Position numbers and translations under genes: made by a program. This document shows positions 8,720-17,344 of a stretch of 64,000 nt of DNA, piece after piece. This DNA comes from JBEVJK01 sp040510195 (lineage in GTDB: Bacteria; Pseudomonadota; Alphaproteobacteria; Rhizobiales; Rhizobiaceae), in NCBI GenBank assembly GCA_040510195.1, contig JBEVJK010000058.1:11057-75056 (forward strand), written 5' to 3'. Position 1 is the stretch's first letter; every line of letters begins with the position of its first letter. Below the pieces are notes generated by a model. The model was not told the DNA's origin and did no database searches. It worked only from the letters and a program-made list of their open reading frames with translations.

Positions 8720-8767
8720 CAGGGACGTCCCTGACGCGCTCTCGGCAACCGGCCGGGACGACCCGCC
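8720..8767 (+). promoter_or_regulatory. Guanidine-II (mini-ykkC) type riboswitch
   Basis: Two small hairpins sit just upstream of the sugE/gdx start. The first is CAGGG-ACGT-CCCTG (8720-8733); the second is CGGG-ACGA-CCCG (8754-8765), with two further G-C pairs across a bulge. The known guanidine-II class consists of exactly two hairpins with GGG-ACGR-CCC cores that dimerise through their loops and bind guanidinium. The second hairpin fits perfectly; the first has T rather than A/G at loop position 4. The linker is about 20 nt and the start codon follows 26 nt after the second hairpin, consistent with control of translation initiation. Confidence 0.75.
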
Positions 8768-8791
8768 AACCTCGACGCTGCGAGTCCCGAA

Positions 8792-9106
8792 ATGGCCTGG
8801 ATCTATCTCTTGTTCGCCGGCCTGTTCGAGATCGGCTGGGCGATCGGCCTCAAATACACCGACGGCTTCACCCGGCTCGTCCCGACGGTCGCGACGGTCG
8901 CCAGCATGATCGTCAGTCTCGGCCTGCTTGGCCTGGCGCTGAAGACGTTGCCCGTGGGCACGGCCTATGCGGTGTGGACCGGCATCGGCACCGTCGGCAC
9001 GGCGCTGCTCGGCATCGCCCTGCTCGGCGAGCCGGCGACCGTGGCGAGGCTGGCCTGCATAGCCCTGATCGTCGCCGGGATCGGCGGGCTCAAGCTGGTC
9101 GGCTAA
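8792..9106 (+). CDS. sugE: SMR family guanidinium exporter (SugE/Gdx)
   Basis: This 104-residue protein has four transmembrane helices. Helix 1 holds the essential glutamate in AGLFEIGWAIGLKYTDGF, and helix 3 carries GTAYAVWTGIGTVG. The GWAIGLKYTDGFTRL sequence after the glutamate is of the SugE/Gdx kind, which exports guanidinium in exchange for protons, rather than the EmrE multidrug kind. The hairpin pair immediately upstream, which reads as a guanidine-II riboswitch, independently supports guanidinium as the substrate. No strong Shine-Dalgarno is seen before the ATG, in keeping with a regulated start. Confidence 0.93.
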   Translation: MAWIYLLFAGLFEIGWAIGLKYTDGFTRLVPTVATVASMIVSLGLLGLALKTLPVGTAYAVWTGIGTVGTALLGIALLGEPATVARLACIALIVAGIGGLKLVG

Positions 9107-9130
9107 GCCCGGCCGGCGGCGTCTCGCGCG

Positions 9131-9556
9131 TCAGGCCTTGAAGCCGGGCGGGGCGCGTCCGACGCGCGACTTGCGTGCCGCATAGCGGGCATCGCGCTTG
9201 GCCTTGCGCTCGGCCTCGTCGGTGAGCACGCGCGCGATGCGCTCGTTCTCTTCGGCGTCGCGGATGCGCGCCTCGGCGGCGGCGGCCTCCTCGCGGACCT
9301 TACGGGCCGCTTCCTCGGCGGCCTCGCGCACCGCGCGCTCCGCCGCCTCGCGCGCCTGGCGCTCTTCCTTCAGCCGCTTCTTTTCCGCCTCGCGCTCTTC
9401 GCGCTCCTTGAGGATTCTCTCACGCTCCTGCTTGCGAGCGATCACGTCCGGATGATTTTCGTCCGGCCGCGTCTTGAATTTCTGAAGCAAGGCCTTCTTC
9501 GCCTCGGTCGCCGCGTTGCGGCGCTCGAAGATGTCTTTTTCCCGATACACTGCCAA
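9131..9556 (-). CDS. Highly charged coiled-coil protein (DUF6481-like)
   Basis: The 141-residue protein is almost entirely helical and charged. From about residue 40 to 125 it is a run of Glu, Arg, Lys and Ala (EREEREAEKKRLKEERQARE), suggesting one long coiled coil or single alpha-helix. The N-terminus YREKDIFERRNAATEAKKALL and the PPGFKA tail are more specific and match what I recall of the DUF6481 family. The function is unknown. It is convergent with sugE and divergent from the first luciferase-like gene across 200 nt. Confidence 0.8.
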   Translation of the reverse strand: MAVYREKDIFERRNAATEAKKALLQKFKTRPDENHPDVIARKQERERILKEREEREAEKKRLKEERQAREAAERAVREAAEEAARKVREEAAAAEARIRDAEENERIARVLTDEAERKAKRDARYAARKSRVGRAPPGFKA

Positions 9557-9756
9557 AGTTCACTTCCCTGAAGTCATGTCGCGCCGCTTACATACGGATG
9601 GAGCGCCAGAGTTCAAGCCGCTAAGCGATACTTTCCTGTCGAAATACCGGCACATGTTGCCGCATGGGAACACAAGGAGCTGTCGAGCGAGACTGGCAGA
9701 AGGGCGAACAGGTCTCTACCTGTAGGGGACAAAGGTCGACGGAAAGCGCCCCATCC

Positions 9757-10806
9757 ATGGAACTCGGTCTCTACACCTTCGCCGACGTCAGCCCGACGCC
9801 CGGCCCCGGAGCGATCGGCCCCGGCGAGCGGCTGCGCAACCTGATCGAGGAGATCGCGCTCGCCGACCAGGTCGGGCTCGACGTGTTCGGGCTCGGCGAA
9901 CACCATCGGCCGGACTATGCGGCGTCGGCCCCGGCGGTGGCGCTGGCGGCGGCTGCCATGCGCACGCAGCGCATCAAGCTCACCAGCGCGGTGACCGTGC
10001 TGTCCTCCGACGACCCGGTTCGCGTCTTCCAGCAGTTCGCCACGCTCGACCTGTTGTCAGGCGGGCGGGCCGAGATCATGGCCGGGCGAGGCTCCTTTAT
10101 CGAGAGCTTCCCGTTGTTCGGCTACAATCTCGAGGACTATGGCGACCTGTTCACCGAGAAGCTCGAGCTGTTGATGGCGCTGAACGAGAGCGAGACGGTG
10201 ACCTGGTCCGGGCAGCACCGCGCGGCGATCCACGATCGCGGCGTCTATCCGCGGCCCGGTCGCCGCCTGCCGATCTGGATCGCGGTGGGCGGCACGCCGC
10301 AATCCGTCGCCAGGGCGGGCATGCTGGGGCTGCCGCTGGCGCTCGCCATCATCGGCGGCGAGCCGGCGCGCTTCGCGCCGCTGTTCGAGCTCTATCGGGT
10401 GGCGGCGCGGCGCAGCGGCCACGATCCGGCGCGGCTTTCCACGAGCCTCAACGTGCACGGTTTCGTCGGCGACACGACGGAGCAGGCGGCAGACGATTTC
10501 TACGCCCCGCAGGCGGAGGTGATGAACCGCATCGGCCGCGAGCGGGGATGGGGACCGACAAGCCGCGCCCATTTCGACCAGGCCCGTTCGCCGCGCGGCG
10601 CCCTTTTCGTCGGCGACCCCGAGACGGTGGCCGAGAAGATCGTCGCCCAGCATGCGCTGTTCGGCAACGACCGGTTCCTGCTGCAAATGGCGATCGGCAC
10701 GGTGCCGCACGCCAAGGTGATGCGGGCGATCGAGCTTTACGGAACCAAAGTCGCGCCGCTGGTCCGCCAGGCGGTCGGCGCCGCACCCGCCGCGGCGGCG
10801 AAATAG
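9757..10806 (+). CDS. LLM class flavin-dependent oxidoreductase (first of two)
   Basis: This 349-residue protein belongs to the bacterial luciferase-like monooxygenase superfamily, which uses reduced flavin and usually oxygen. It starts ELGLYTFADVSPTPG and has the family blocks DVFGLGEHHRPDYA (about residue 45), RIKLTSAVTVLSSDDPVR, GRAEIMAGRGSF and LPIWIAVGGTPQSV. The substrate is unknown. The frame is open for 93 nt upstream, but homology begins at this ATG. A second LLM gene follows after 23 nt, so the two probably form an operon. Confidence 0.88.
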   Translation: MELGLYTFADVSPTPGPGAIGPGERLRNLIEEIALADQVGLDVFGLGEHHRPDYAASAPAVALAAAAMRTQRIKLTSAVTVLSSDDPVRVFQQFATLDLLSGGRAEIMAGRGSFIESFPLFGYNLEDYGDLFTEKLELLMALNESETVTWSGQHRAAIHDRGVYPRPGRRLPIWIAVGGTPQSVARAGMLGLPLALAIIGGEPARFAPLFELYRVAARRSGHDPARLSTSLNVHGFVGDTTEQAADDFYAPQAEVMNRIGRERGWGPTSRAHFDQARSPRGALFVGDPETVAEKIVAQHALFGNDRFLLQMAIGTVPHAKVMRAIELYGTKVAPLVRQAVGAAPAAAAK

Positions 10807-10829
10807 CCGGACAACCCTGGAGGTCCGCC

Positions 10830-11834
10830 ATGGCGCCGATGTCGGTGCTCGACCTGTCGCCCATCGCCGAGGGCAGCGACGCCTCGCGTTCGCTCGCCAA
10901 CACGCTCGATCTGGCACGCCACGCCGAACGGCTCGGCTACCGCCGCGTCTGGCTGGCCGAGCACCACAACATGCCGGGCATTGCCAGCGCGGCAACGGCG
11001 GTGGTGATCGCGCATGTGGCGGCGGGAACGTCGCGCATCCGCGTCGGCGCGGGCGGCGTGATGCTGCCCAACCATGCGCCGCTGATCATCGCCGAGCAGT
11101 TCGGAACGCTCGCAGCGCTGCATCCGGGCCGCATCGATCTCGGCCTCGGACGGGCGCCCGGCACCGACATGGCCACGGCGCGGGCGCTGCGGCGCGACCT
11201 CGGCGCCAGCGTCGACGGCTTCCCGCAGGACGTGATCGAGCTCATCGGCTATTTCCGGCGGGCGTCGGCCGGACAGGCGGTGCGCGCCATCCCCGGAGAG
11301 GGGCTCTCCGTGCCCGTCTGGATACTCGGATCGAGCACCTACGGGGCGCAGCTCGCCGCGCTGCTCGGGCTGCCGTTCGCTTTCGCTGCGCATTTCGCGC
11401 CGGCCGACCTCGACCGCGCGCTCGACCTCTACCGGTCGGGATTCCGGCCCTCCGAGCAACTCGACCGCCCCCACGCCATGGTGGCGGCCAACATCGTCGC
11501 CGCGGCGACGGACGAGGCGGCCCGCATGCTGTTCAGCTCGTTCGAGCAGGCATTCGTGGCGCTCAGGACCGGCCGCCCAGGCAAGCTGCCGCCTCCGGTG
11601 GCCGGCTTCCGCGAAACGCTCGACACGGCGGCGCAAATGATGCTGGAGCACGTGCTGGGGGCTTCGATCGTCGGCTCTGCGGAGACGGTGCGCAGCGGCA
11701 TCGAGGCGCTGCTCCGGCGGACGCAGGCCGACGAGCTGATGGCCAATGCGCAGGTCTACGACCATCAGGCGCGGATCGCCTCGTTCGAGATCGTCGCCGA
11801 GGTTCGCGACCGGCTCGGCGGAGACGCCGCCTGA
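10830..11834 (+). CDS. LLM class flavin-dependent oxidoreductase, MsnO8-like (second of two)
   Basis: The 334-residue product is another luciferase-like oxidoreductase, of the MsnO8-like subgroup judging from VLDLSPIAEGSDASRSL at the N-terminus. Other family blocks are YRRVWLAEHHNMPGIAS, IRVGAGGVMLPNHAPL, RIDLGLGRAPGTD and PVWILGSSTYGAQLAA. A TGGAGG ribosome binding site precedes the ATG. It differs clearly from the first LLM protein, so the pair is not a recent duplication. The substrate is unknown. Its stop is separated by 3 nt from the convergent transglycosylase gene. Confidence 0.88.
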   Translation: MAPMSVLDLSPIAEGSDASRSLANTLDLARHAERLGYRRVWLAEHHNMPGIASAATAVVIAHVAAGTSRIRVGAGGVMLPNHAPLIIAEQFGTLAALHPGRIDLGLGRAPGTDMATARALRRDLGASVDGFPQDVIELIGYFRRASAGQAVRAIPGEGLSVPVWILGSSTYGAQLAALLGLPFAFAAHFAPADLDRALDLYRSGFRPSEQLDRPHAMVAANIVAAATDEAARMLFSSFEQAFVALRTGRPGKLPPPVAGFRETLDTAAQMMLEHVLGASIVGSAETVRSGIEALLRRTQADELMANAQVYDHQARIASFEIVAEVRDRLGGDAA

Positions 11835-11837
11835 GCG

Positions 11838-13073
11838 TCAGCCCAGCTCGCCGACCAGCGCCTTGTCGGGAAAGCAGGTGGGCTCACGGCCGTTCTTCGT
11901 CTGCCAGTCGCCGATGGAGCGGCGCGTCTTGAAGCCAGGCAGGCCGTCGGCGCTGCCCACGTCGTAGCCGAGCTTTTCGAGGCCCCGCTGCAGCGCGGCG
12001 ACGTCGGAGCGATAGAGCCCGCCGACCTTGCCCCAGGGCGCCGAGAAGCCCTTGTCGCCGAAGGCGATGCGGTCTGCGGCATGGCCGATGAAAAGCGCGT
12101 AGAGATCGCTCTCGTTGTACTCCTTGAGCACGTAGAAATTCTTGGTGACGACGAAGGCAGGGCCGTGGCGGCCGGCCGGCATCAGCAGGAAGCCCTGGGC
12201 CAGGGCTTGCTCGGCCGGGAAGGGGCGGCCGTTGACGCGCCGAATGCCCATCTTCGCCCAGTCGATGATGCGCTTGCCTCGGTCGGGCCCCTCCAAGGCG
12301 CATGAGACGGTCGCCGGCACGGTGACCTCGAAACCCCAGTCGCGGCCCCGCTGCCAGCCATAGTCGGCCAGGTAGGCGGCGATCGAGGCGAGCGAATCGG
12401 TCGGCGAGGCCCAGATGTCGGCGCGGCCGTCGCCGTCGAAGTCCACCGCATGCTTGAGGAAGGAGGTGGGCAGGAATTGCGGCTGGCCGAGCGCGCCGGC
12501 CCAGGAGGAGCGCATGGCACGGCGCGTCGCCTTTCCCTCCTCGACCATGAGCAGCGCGGCCAGAACTTCTTCGCGGAACATGTCCTTGCGGGTGGCCAGG
12601 AAGGCCTTGGTGCCGAGCACCTCGAAGGCATCATAGGGGATCTTGGCGGCGCCGAAGCCCGATTCGCGGCCCCAGATGGCCAGCACGACCGGCCCCGGGA
12701 CGCCGGTTCGCTCCTCGATCGCCGCCAGCGCCGACGCATATTGCCCGGCGCGGGCGCGACCGCCGGCCGTGACGGCAGGCAGCTTTTCGAAATAGGCGCC
12801 GGGCGAGCCGAACTCGGCCTGATGCTGCTTTTTCGGCGTGGCGGGGGCGGCGCCGGGCAGCACCAGATCGGGCAGATCGAGATTGGGCCGGACGCCGGCG
12901 AAGGCGGCGTCGAAGGTCGCCTTGGAGACGCCGCGCGCCTTGGCCTCGGGCCACAGGTCGGTGGCGAGCCAGGTGCGAAACTGTTCGTCGATCGGCGCCG
13001 CGCCGCCCGATGCGGAGGGCACCAGGACCAGCCAGAGGGCGAGAAGCGCGCCGCCGATCATCCGTGTCGTCAT
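11838..13073 (-). CDS. Lytic murein transglycosylase, MltB type, with peptidoglycan-binding domain
   Basis: This 411-residue exported enzyme cleaves glycan strands of peptidoglycan, leaving 1,6-anhydro ends. A signal peptide occupies about residues 1-26 (MIGGALLALWLVLVPSASG). The MltB-like SLT domain has the catalytic glutamate in AIWGRESGFGA (about residue 128) and GALGQPQFLPTSF, DFDGDGRADIW and SLASIAAYL. The last 60 residues are a PG_binding_1 domain (DVAALQRGLEKLGYDVG). The start was set at the signal peptide; the frame runs on upstream antisense to nothing useful. It lies 20 nt downstream of recR on the same strand. Confidence 0.92.
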   Translation of the reverse strand: MTTRMIGGALLALWLVLVPSASGGAAPIDEQFRTWLATDLWPEAKARGVSKATFDAAFAGVRPNLDLPDLVLPGAAPATPKKQHQAEFGSPGAYFEKLPAVTAGGRARAGQYASALAAIEERTGVPGPVVLAIWGRESGFGAAKIPYDAFEVLGTKAFLATRKDMFREEVLAALLMVEEGKATRRAMRSSWAGALGQPQFLPTSFLKHAVDFDGDGRADIWASPTDSLASIAAYLADYGWQRGRDWGFEVTVPATVSCALEGPDRGKRIIDWAKMGIRRVNGRPFPAEQALAQGFLLMPAGRHGPAFVVTKNFYVLKEYNESDLYALFIGHAADRIAFGDKGFSAPWGKVGGLYRSDVAALQRGLEKLGYDVGSADGLPGFKTRRSIGDWQTKNGREPTCFPDKALVGELG

Positions 13074-13093
13074 CTGCCGCCGCCTCCCCTGGC

Positions 13094-13699
13094 TCAAAAG
13101 ACCGTGCGCGACCTCAGCGCGGCCGCAAGCGTGCCCTCGTCGAGGTAGTCGAGCTCGCCGCCGACCGGCACACCGTGGGCGAGGCGCGTCACCTTGACGT
13201 CGAAGCCTTCGAGCTGGTCGGTGAGGTAGTGGGCCGTCGTCTGGCCCTCGACTGTGGCGTTGACGGCGAGCACCACCTCGCGAACCGAGCCTTCGGCGAC
13301 GCGCTCGACCAGCCGCTTGATGTTGAGCTGGTCGGGCCCGACGCCGTCGAGCGGGGAGAGCGTGCCACCGAGGACGTGGTAGCGGACATTCATGGCGGCC
13401 GCCCGCTCCAACGCCCAGAGGTCGGCGACGTCCTCGACGACGATCAGCGTGGACGGGTCGCGGCGTGGGTCGACGCAGATGCCGCACGGGTCGGTGGTGT
13501 CGACGTTGCCGCAGGTGGTGCAGACGCGGACATTCTCCGCCGCCTCGGCCATGGCAGCGGCGAGCGGCACCAGCAGCTGCTCCTTCTTCTTGATCAGCTG
13601 GAGGGCGGCGCGGCGCGCGGAACGCGGCCCGAGGCCGGGCACCTTGGCAAGGAGCTGGATCAGGCGCTCGATCTCGGGGCCGGCGACTCGCTTGGACAT
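13094..13699 (-). CDS. recR: Recombination mediator protein RecR
   Basis: RecR acts with RecF and RecO to load RecA at single-strand gaps. The 201-residue protein has the N-terminal helix-hairpin-helix (LAKVPGLGPRSARRAALQL), a four-cysteine zinc finger (CTTCGNVDTTDPCGIC), the Toprim motif (LIVVEDVADLWALE) and the C-terminal GVPVGGELDYLDEGTL. Its length and motifs match the family. It sits downstream of ybaB and dnaX, a classical dnaX-ybaB-recR neighbourhood, here interrupted by a DUF1772 gene and a wall hydrolase gene. Confidence 0.96.
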   Translation of the reverse strand: MSKRVAGPEIERLIQLLAKVPGLGPRSARRAALQLIKKKEQLLVPLAAAMAEAAENVRVCTTCGNVDTTDPCGICVDPRRDPSTLIVVEDVADLWALERAAAMNVRYHVLGGTLSPLDGVGPDQLNIKRLVERVAEGSVREVVLAVNATVEGQTTAHYLTDQLEGFDVKVTRLAHGVPVGGELDYLDEGTLAAALRSRTVF

Positions 13700-13752
13700 G
13701 GCTGCCGGTTTAGGGCCTTTCCGGCCGCTTGGAAACCGTCGCGCCGCAGCGG

Positions 13753-14496
13753 CTATTCCAGCGGGCGGTCCTGCGTCGCGATGAGGGCGCCGATGGCGTC
13801 GGCCGCGGCCGGGCTCGCCTCGTAGGACATCACAGGCGCGGCGGCGGCCGCATCCGCTGCGTCGGCGGCCAGCGTCGGCCGCGGCGACGGAGCGGAGGCC
13901 AGCCGGGCGACCCCCGGCAAGGCGGGCGCGGCAGAGGCGACCTCGACGGCGTCTGGCTGCGGCGCCGGCATCCGCTTGCGGCCGCGCTTCTCGTAGAAGA
14001 CATTGCCGCCGGCGACCAGCACGTAGTGCATGTTCTTGTAGGGGAATTTCAGCCCGGCGGTGTGGAAGAACATGGCGTCCTTCACCTTGGGATGGCGCTC
14101 GCCCTCGAGCACCGCCTCGGCGGCGCTCTGCACGTCGGGAAGCGCCTTCGAATCCATCGGGCGCGACAGCACGCCTGGAGCGAACTGCCCCTTCCCGCCG
14201 ACCACGCCGCAGACGCTGTTTCCATATTCGCCCGACTGCAGGCGGTTCATCACCACGGTGCCGACGGCGACCAACCCCTCGCGGCTGGAGCGGCGCGACT
14301 CGAAGAACATCGCGCGGGCCAGGCATTCCTTGTCCTTGGGTGTGTAGGAATAGGGCTTGGCGCCAGCCGCGCTGACCGACAGCGTCTCGGTCAGCTTGTC
14401 AGCGCTCTGCGTGCATCCCGAAAGCATGGCCAGTGCGGCGCCAAGGCCGAAACAGCCACGCATCGTCCAGCGCGCCGCGCTCCCAGATCCCCTCAT
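13753..14496 (-). CDS. Cell wall hydrolase, SleB family lipoprotein
   Basis: The 247-residue protein is a predicted lipoprotein: the signal ends in the lipobox LSGC near residue 28. It then has a Hydrolase_2 (SleB) domain, KECLARAMFFESRRSSREGL through VVMNRLQSGEYGNSVCGVV and GQFAPG, where the FES glutamate is the likely catalytic residue. Such enzymes cut peptidoglycan. The C-terminal 75 residues are Ala/Pro-rich. A GGAGGGG ribosome binding site lies directly before the ATG at 14496, which decides the start over an in-frame ATG at 14541. Confidence 0.88.
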   Translation of the reverse strand: MRGSGSAARWTMRGCFGLGAALAMLSGCTQSADKLTETLSVSAAGAKPYSYTPKDKECLARAMFFESRRSSREGLVAVGTVVMNRLQSGEYGNSVCGVVGGKGQFAPGVLSRPMDSKALPDVQSAAEAVLEGERHPKVKDAMFFHTAGLKFPYKNMHYVLVAGGNVFYEKRGRKRMPAPQPDAVEVASAAPALPGVARLASAPSPRPTLAADAADAAAAAPVMSYEASPAAADAIGALIATQDRPLE

Positions 14497-14618
14497 GACC
14501 CCTCCGGTCACTTTTTCAAGTTGCGGCAGGAACGTGGCCATTCGCGGCGAAAAAATGGCTGGCTCGATCACCGATTGCAGCAGGTTGTCGCTAAAGTTGA
14601 ACGACGTGCCCCGGAGGG

Positions 14619-15047
14619 CTAAAGCGCCGCGCTCAGGAAGGACAAGGTGGCCATGGTTCCAAGCGCAGTGCGCACGGCATGCAGGGCTCCCCAGCGGACG
14701 ACCGCGGCGCGCGTCGGCGGACCCGCGGCGGCGATCTCGGTGGCGTTCAGGGCGTCGTTGGTGGGGCGGATGACGATCAGCGTGTAGGGCCAGTTGGCGA
14801 GAATGAGCAGTGCGCCGACCAGCCACGCGGCCTCGCCGCTCGACCACCATGCCGCAAGCCCGAGCAAGCCCGAAACGACGGCCAGGCTGGCCTGCATCAT
14901 GAAACCGCGCTTGTAGCTCGGCTTCCACTCGGCGAGCAGCGCGCGGTCGTCGAGGGCGAGTCGCGCCGGCTGCTCGGCGAAGTTCACGTAGAAGGCCGCG
15001 CCTGCGAAGGCGGCAGCGGTGACGAGCGCCAGGAGGCCGGTAAGCAT
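14619..15047 (-). CDS. DUF1772 family membrane protein
   Basis: This 142-residue protein has four predicted membrane helices, beginning LTGLLALVTAAAFAGAAFYVNF and including WLVGALLILANWPYTLIVI with a following RPTNDAL. The Asn-Trp-Pro-Tyr-Thr sequence is characteristic of DUF1772 (anthrone oxygenase-like) proteins. No activity has been assigned to most bacterial members. It starts 13 nt after ybaB and is probably cotranscribed with dnaX-ybaB. Confidence 0.82.
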   Translation of the reverse strand: MLTGLLALVTAAAFAGAAFYVNFAEQPARLALDDRALLAEWKPSYKRGFMMQASLAVVSGLLGLAAWWSSGEAAWLVGALLILANWPYTLIVIRPTNDALNATEIAAAGPPTRAAVVRWGALHAVRTALGTMATLSFLSAAL

Positions 15048-15060
15048 CGGCGCACCGGGA

Positions 15061-15384
15061 TCAGAAGGGCAGCTTCATGCCGGGCGGCATAGGCAGGCCG
15101 GCGGTGAGCTCCCTGGTCTTTTCCTGCATCTGGGCCTCGACTTTGGCGCGGGCGTCGTTGTGGGCTGCCAGCACCAGGTCTTCCAGGATCTCGACCTGGT
15201 CCTCCTTGAAAAGCGAGGGGTCGACCTTCAGCGCCTTCATCTCGAACTTGCCGGACAGGGTGACGTGCACCAGGCCGCCGCCGGCCTGGCCGGTTGCCTC
15301 GATGTTGGCGACCTCGTCCTGCATGGCCTGGAACTTGGCCTGCATCTCCTTCGCCTTGCCCATCAGGCCGAGCAGATCCTTCAT
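15061..15384 (-). CDS. YbaB/EbfC family nucleoid-associated protein
   Basis: This 107-residue protein is a DNA-binding dimer of the YbaB/EbfC family. It shows the long N-terminal helix (LMGKAKEMQAKFQAMQDEVAN), a glycine-bearing beta strand (AGGGLVHVTLSGKFEMKAL), and EDLVLAAHNDARAKVEAQMQEK with the PPGMKLPF tail. It lies 36 nt downstream of dnaX, the standard position, and recR follows two genes later. Confidence 0.95.
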   Translation of the reverse strand: MKDLLGLMGKAKEMQAKFQAMQDEVANIEATGQAGGGLVHVTLSGKFEMKALKVDPSLFKEDQVEILEDLVLAAHNDARAKVEAQMQEKTRELTAGLPMPPGMKLPF

Positions 15385-15420
15385 CGCGGTGTCCTCTTCG
15401 TTTGGCCGGCGTCGGGGACG

Positions 15421-17235
15421 CTAGCTTTCATCCTCGTCGCCGGCGGCATCGGCGGGCGACCGGTCGTCGTCCGTGGCGGTAGCCTCCGGTATGCGCACGT
15501 CGATGATCCTGGCGCCGGGGAAGCGGGCCATGATCGCGGCCACCGCGGGATCGCTGGCGGCATCGGAGAAAGCCGTCTCGCGCCGGCTGGCCTCTTCTTC
15601 CGCCAGCGTGCGACCGCCCTCCTCCCGGGAGACGGAGACGACCCACCTGCGACCGGTCCAGCGCTGCAGATTGGCGTTGAGGTCGGAAATCAGCGTCTTC
15701 GGCGCATCGGGGGTGAGGCTGATCTCCAGGCGCCCGTCCTCGATGCGAACCGGCCTCACGCAGCGCTTCAGCTGCACCTTGAACGCCATGTCGCGGTGAC
15801 GCTCGGCGAGCGCGGCGATGTCGGCCAGCGCGGCGATGGGAACCGCCGCGGCCGCCACTTCCGGCAGCGGCGCGACCGGATCTGGCAGGGCGGTTTCGTG
15901 GACGACCGGCGTTTCGACCAGGCGCATCGCCTGGCCGCCGCCGGAGCCTGCCGGCATGCGCTGGGTGGCTATGGCGGCGCCGTTGCCGGCGGGCGGGCCG
16001 CCCCCGCCGGCTGGCTGCTGACGGGGCGGGGAGCGCTCGCCGGCGGGCGCGGACGGCATGGCCTCGAGCGTCTTCAGGGCCTCGTCCAGCGTCGGCAGGT
16101 CGGCGGCGTGGGCGATGCGGATCAGCACCATCTCGCCGGCATTGTACGGGCGGCTCGCCTCCTGCACCTCTGGAATGCCCTTGAGCAGCATCTGCCAGCT
16201 GCGGGAAAGGACTCTGACCGGCAGCGTCTCGGCAAAGGCGAGGCCGCGCCGGCGCTCCTCCTCCGACAGCGCCGGGTCGTCGGCGGCAGACGGCACGAAA
16301 CGCAGGCGGGTGACCAGATGGTTGAACTCGGCCAGATCGGAAAGCACGGTCGCCGGATCGGCGCCGCCGTCGTACTGGGCGCGGAACTCGGCGAGAGCGG
16401 CCGCCACGTCGCCCTTCATCACATGCTCGAAAAGGTCGACGATGCGGGCACGGTCGGCAAGGCCGAGCATAGAGCGCACGGCCTCCGCGGCGACCGTGCC
16501 GGAGCCGTGGGCGATCGCCTGGTCGAAGATCGACTGGGCGTCGCGCATGGAGCCTTCGGCGGCGCGGGCGATCATCGCCAAAGCGGGCTCCTCGGCCTCG
16601 ACCCCTTCGAGGGCGGCGATGCGCCGAAGATCGGCCTTGATCAGCGCGGCGTCGATGCGGCGCAGGTCGAAACGCTGGCAGCGCGACAGGACCGTGATCG
16701 GCACCTTGCGGATCTCGGTGGTGGCGAAGATGAACTTCACGTGGGGCGGCGGCTCCTCCAGCGTCTTCAGCAGGCCGTTGAAGGCCTGCGTGGAGAGCAT
16801 GTGGACCTCGTCGATGATGTAGACCTTGTAGCGGGCGGCGACCGGCGCGTAGCGCACCTGCTCGATGATGTCGCGGATGTCGTCGATGCCGGTGTGGGAC
16901 GCAGCGTCCATCTCGACGACGTCCGGGTGGCGGCCCTCCATGATGGCCTGGCAATGCTCGCCGATGGCGGCGAGGTCGACGGACGGGCGGTCTATCTCCG
17001 GCGTCTTGTAGTTGAGGGCACGGGCCAGGATGCGGGCGGTCGTGGTCTTGCCGACGCCGCGGACGCCGGTCAGCATCCAGGCCTGGGCGATGCGGCCTGC
17101 CGCAAAGGCGTTGGTCAAGGTGCGGACCATCGGCTCCTGGCCGACAAGACCGGAGAAATCGGCCGGGCGGTACTTGCGAGCCAGCACCCGATAGGCGCCG
17201 ACAGCTTTCGGCCCGTCGTTTCCGGCTTCGCTCAT
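15421..17235 (-). CDS. dnaX: DNA polymerase III subunit gamma/tau
   Basis: DnaX forms the clamp-loader motor that places the beta clamp on DNA. The 604-residue protein has the P-loop LTGVRGVGKTTTAR (about residue 50), Walker B YIIDEVHMLS, and the sensor LSRCQRFDLRRI. Domain III follows, then a Pro/Gly-rich linker and a tau-like C-terminal domain with PLPEVAAAAVP and EISLTPDAPKTL. The region that in many DnaX proteins is a four-cysteine zinc module retains a single Cys (IGEHCQAIMEG). The ATG at 17235 is where family homology starts, although the frame continues upstream into the SRP RNA. Confidence 0.95.
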   Translation of the reverse strand: MSEAGNDGPKAVGAYRVLARKYRPADFSGLVGQEPMVRTLTNAFAAGRIAQAWMLTGVRGVGKTTTARILARALNYKTPEIDRPSVDLAAIGEHCQAIMEGRHPDVVEMDAASHTGIDDIRDIIEQVRYAPVAARYKVYIIDEVHMLSTQAFNGLLKTLEEPPPHVKFIFATTEIRKVPITVLSRCQRFDLRRIDAALIKADLRRIAALEGVEAEEPALAMIARAAEGSMRDAQSIFDQAIAHGSGTVAAEAVRSMLGLADRARIVDLFEHVMKGDVAAALAEFRAQYDGGADPATVLSDLAEFNHLVTRLRFVPSAADDPALSEEERRRGLAFAETLPVRVLSRSWQMLLKGIPEVQEASRPYNAGEMVLIRIAHAADLPTLDEALKTLEAMPSAPAGERSPPRQQPAGGGGPPAGNGAAIATQRMPAGSGGGQAMRLVETPVVHETALPDPVAPLPEVAAAAVPIAALADIAALAERHRDMAFKVQLKRCVRPVRIEDGRLEISLTPDAPKTLISDLNANLQRWTGRRWVVSVSREEGGRTLAEEEASRRETAFSDAASDPAVAAIMARFPGARIIDVRIPEATATDDDRSPADAAGDEDES

Positions 17236-17344
17236 CCGACCGCCTCTTGCACTGGCATTCCTGGGCCTGACCGCCGCCCGAAATGCCGGCGGCGTCGCGA
17301 CGCCTCGATGTCGCGATAGGCCAGGCGCGGGCGGCGGGAAAACG

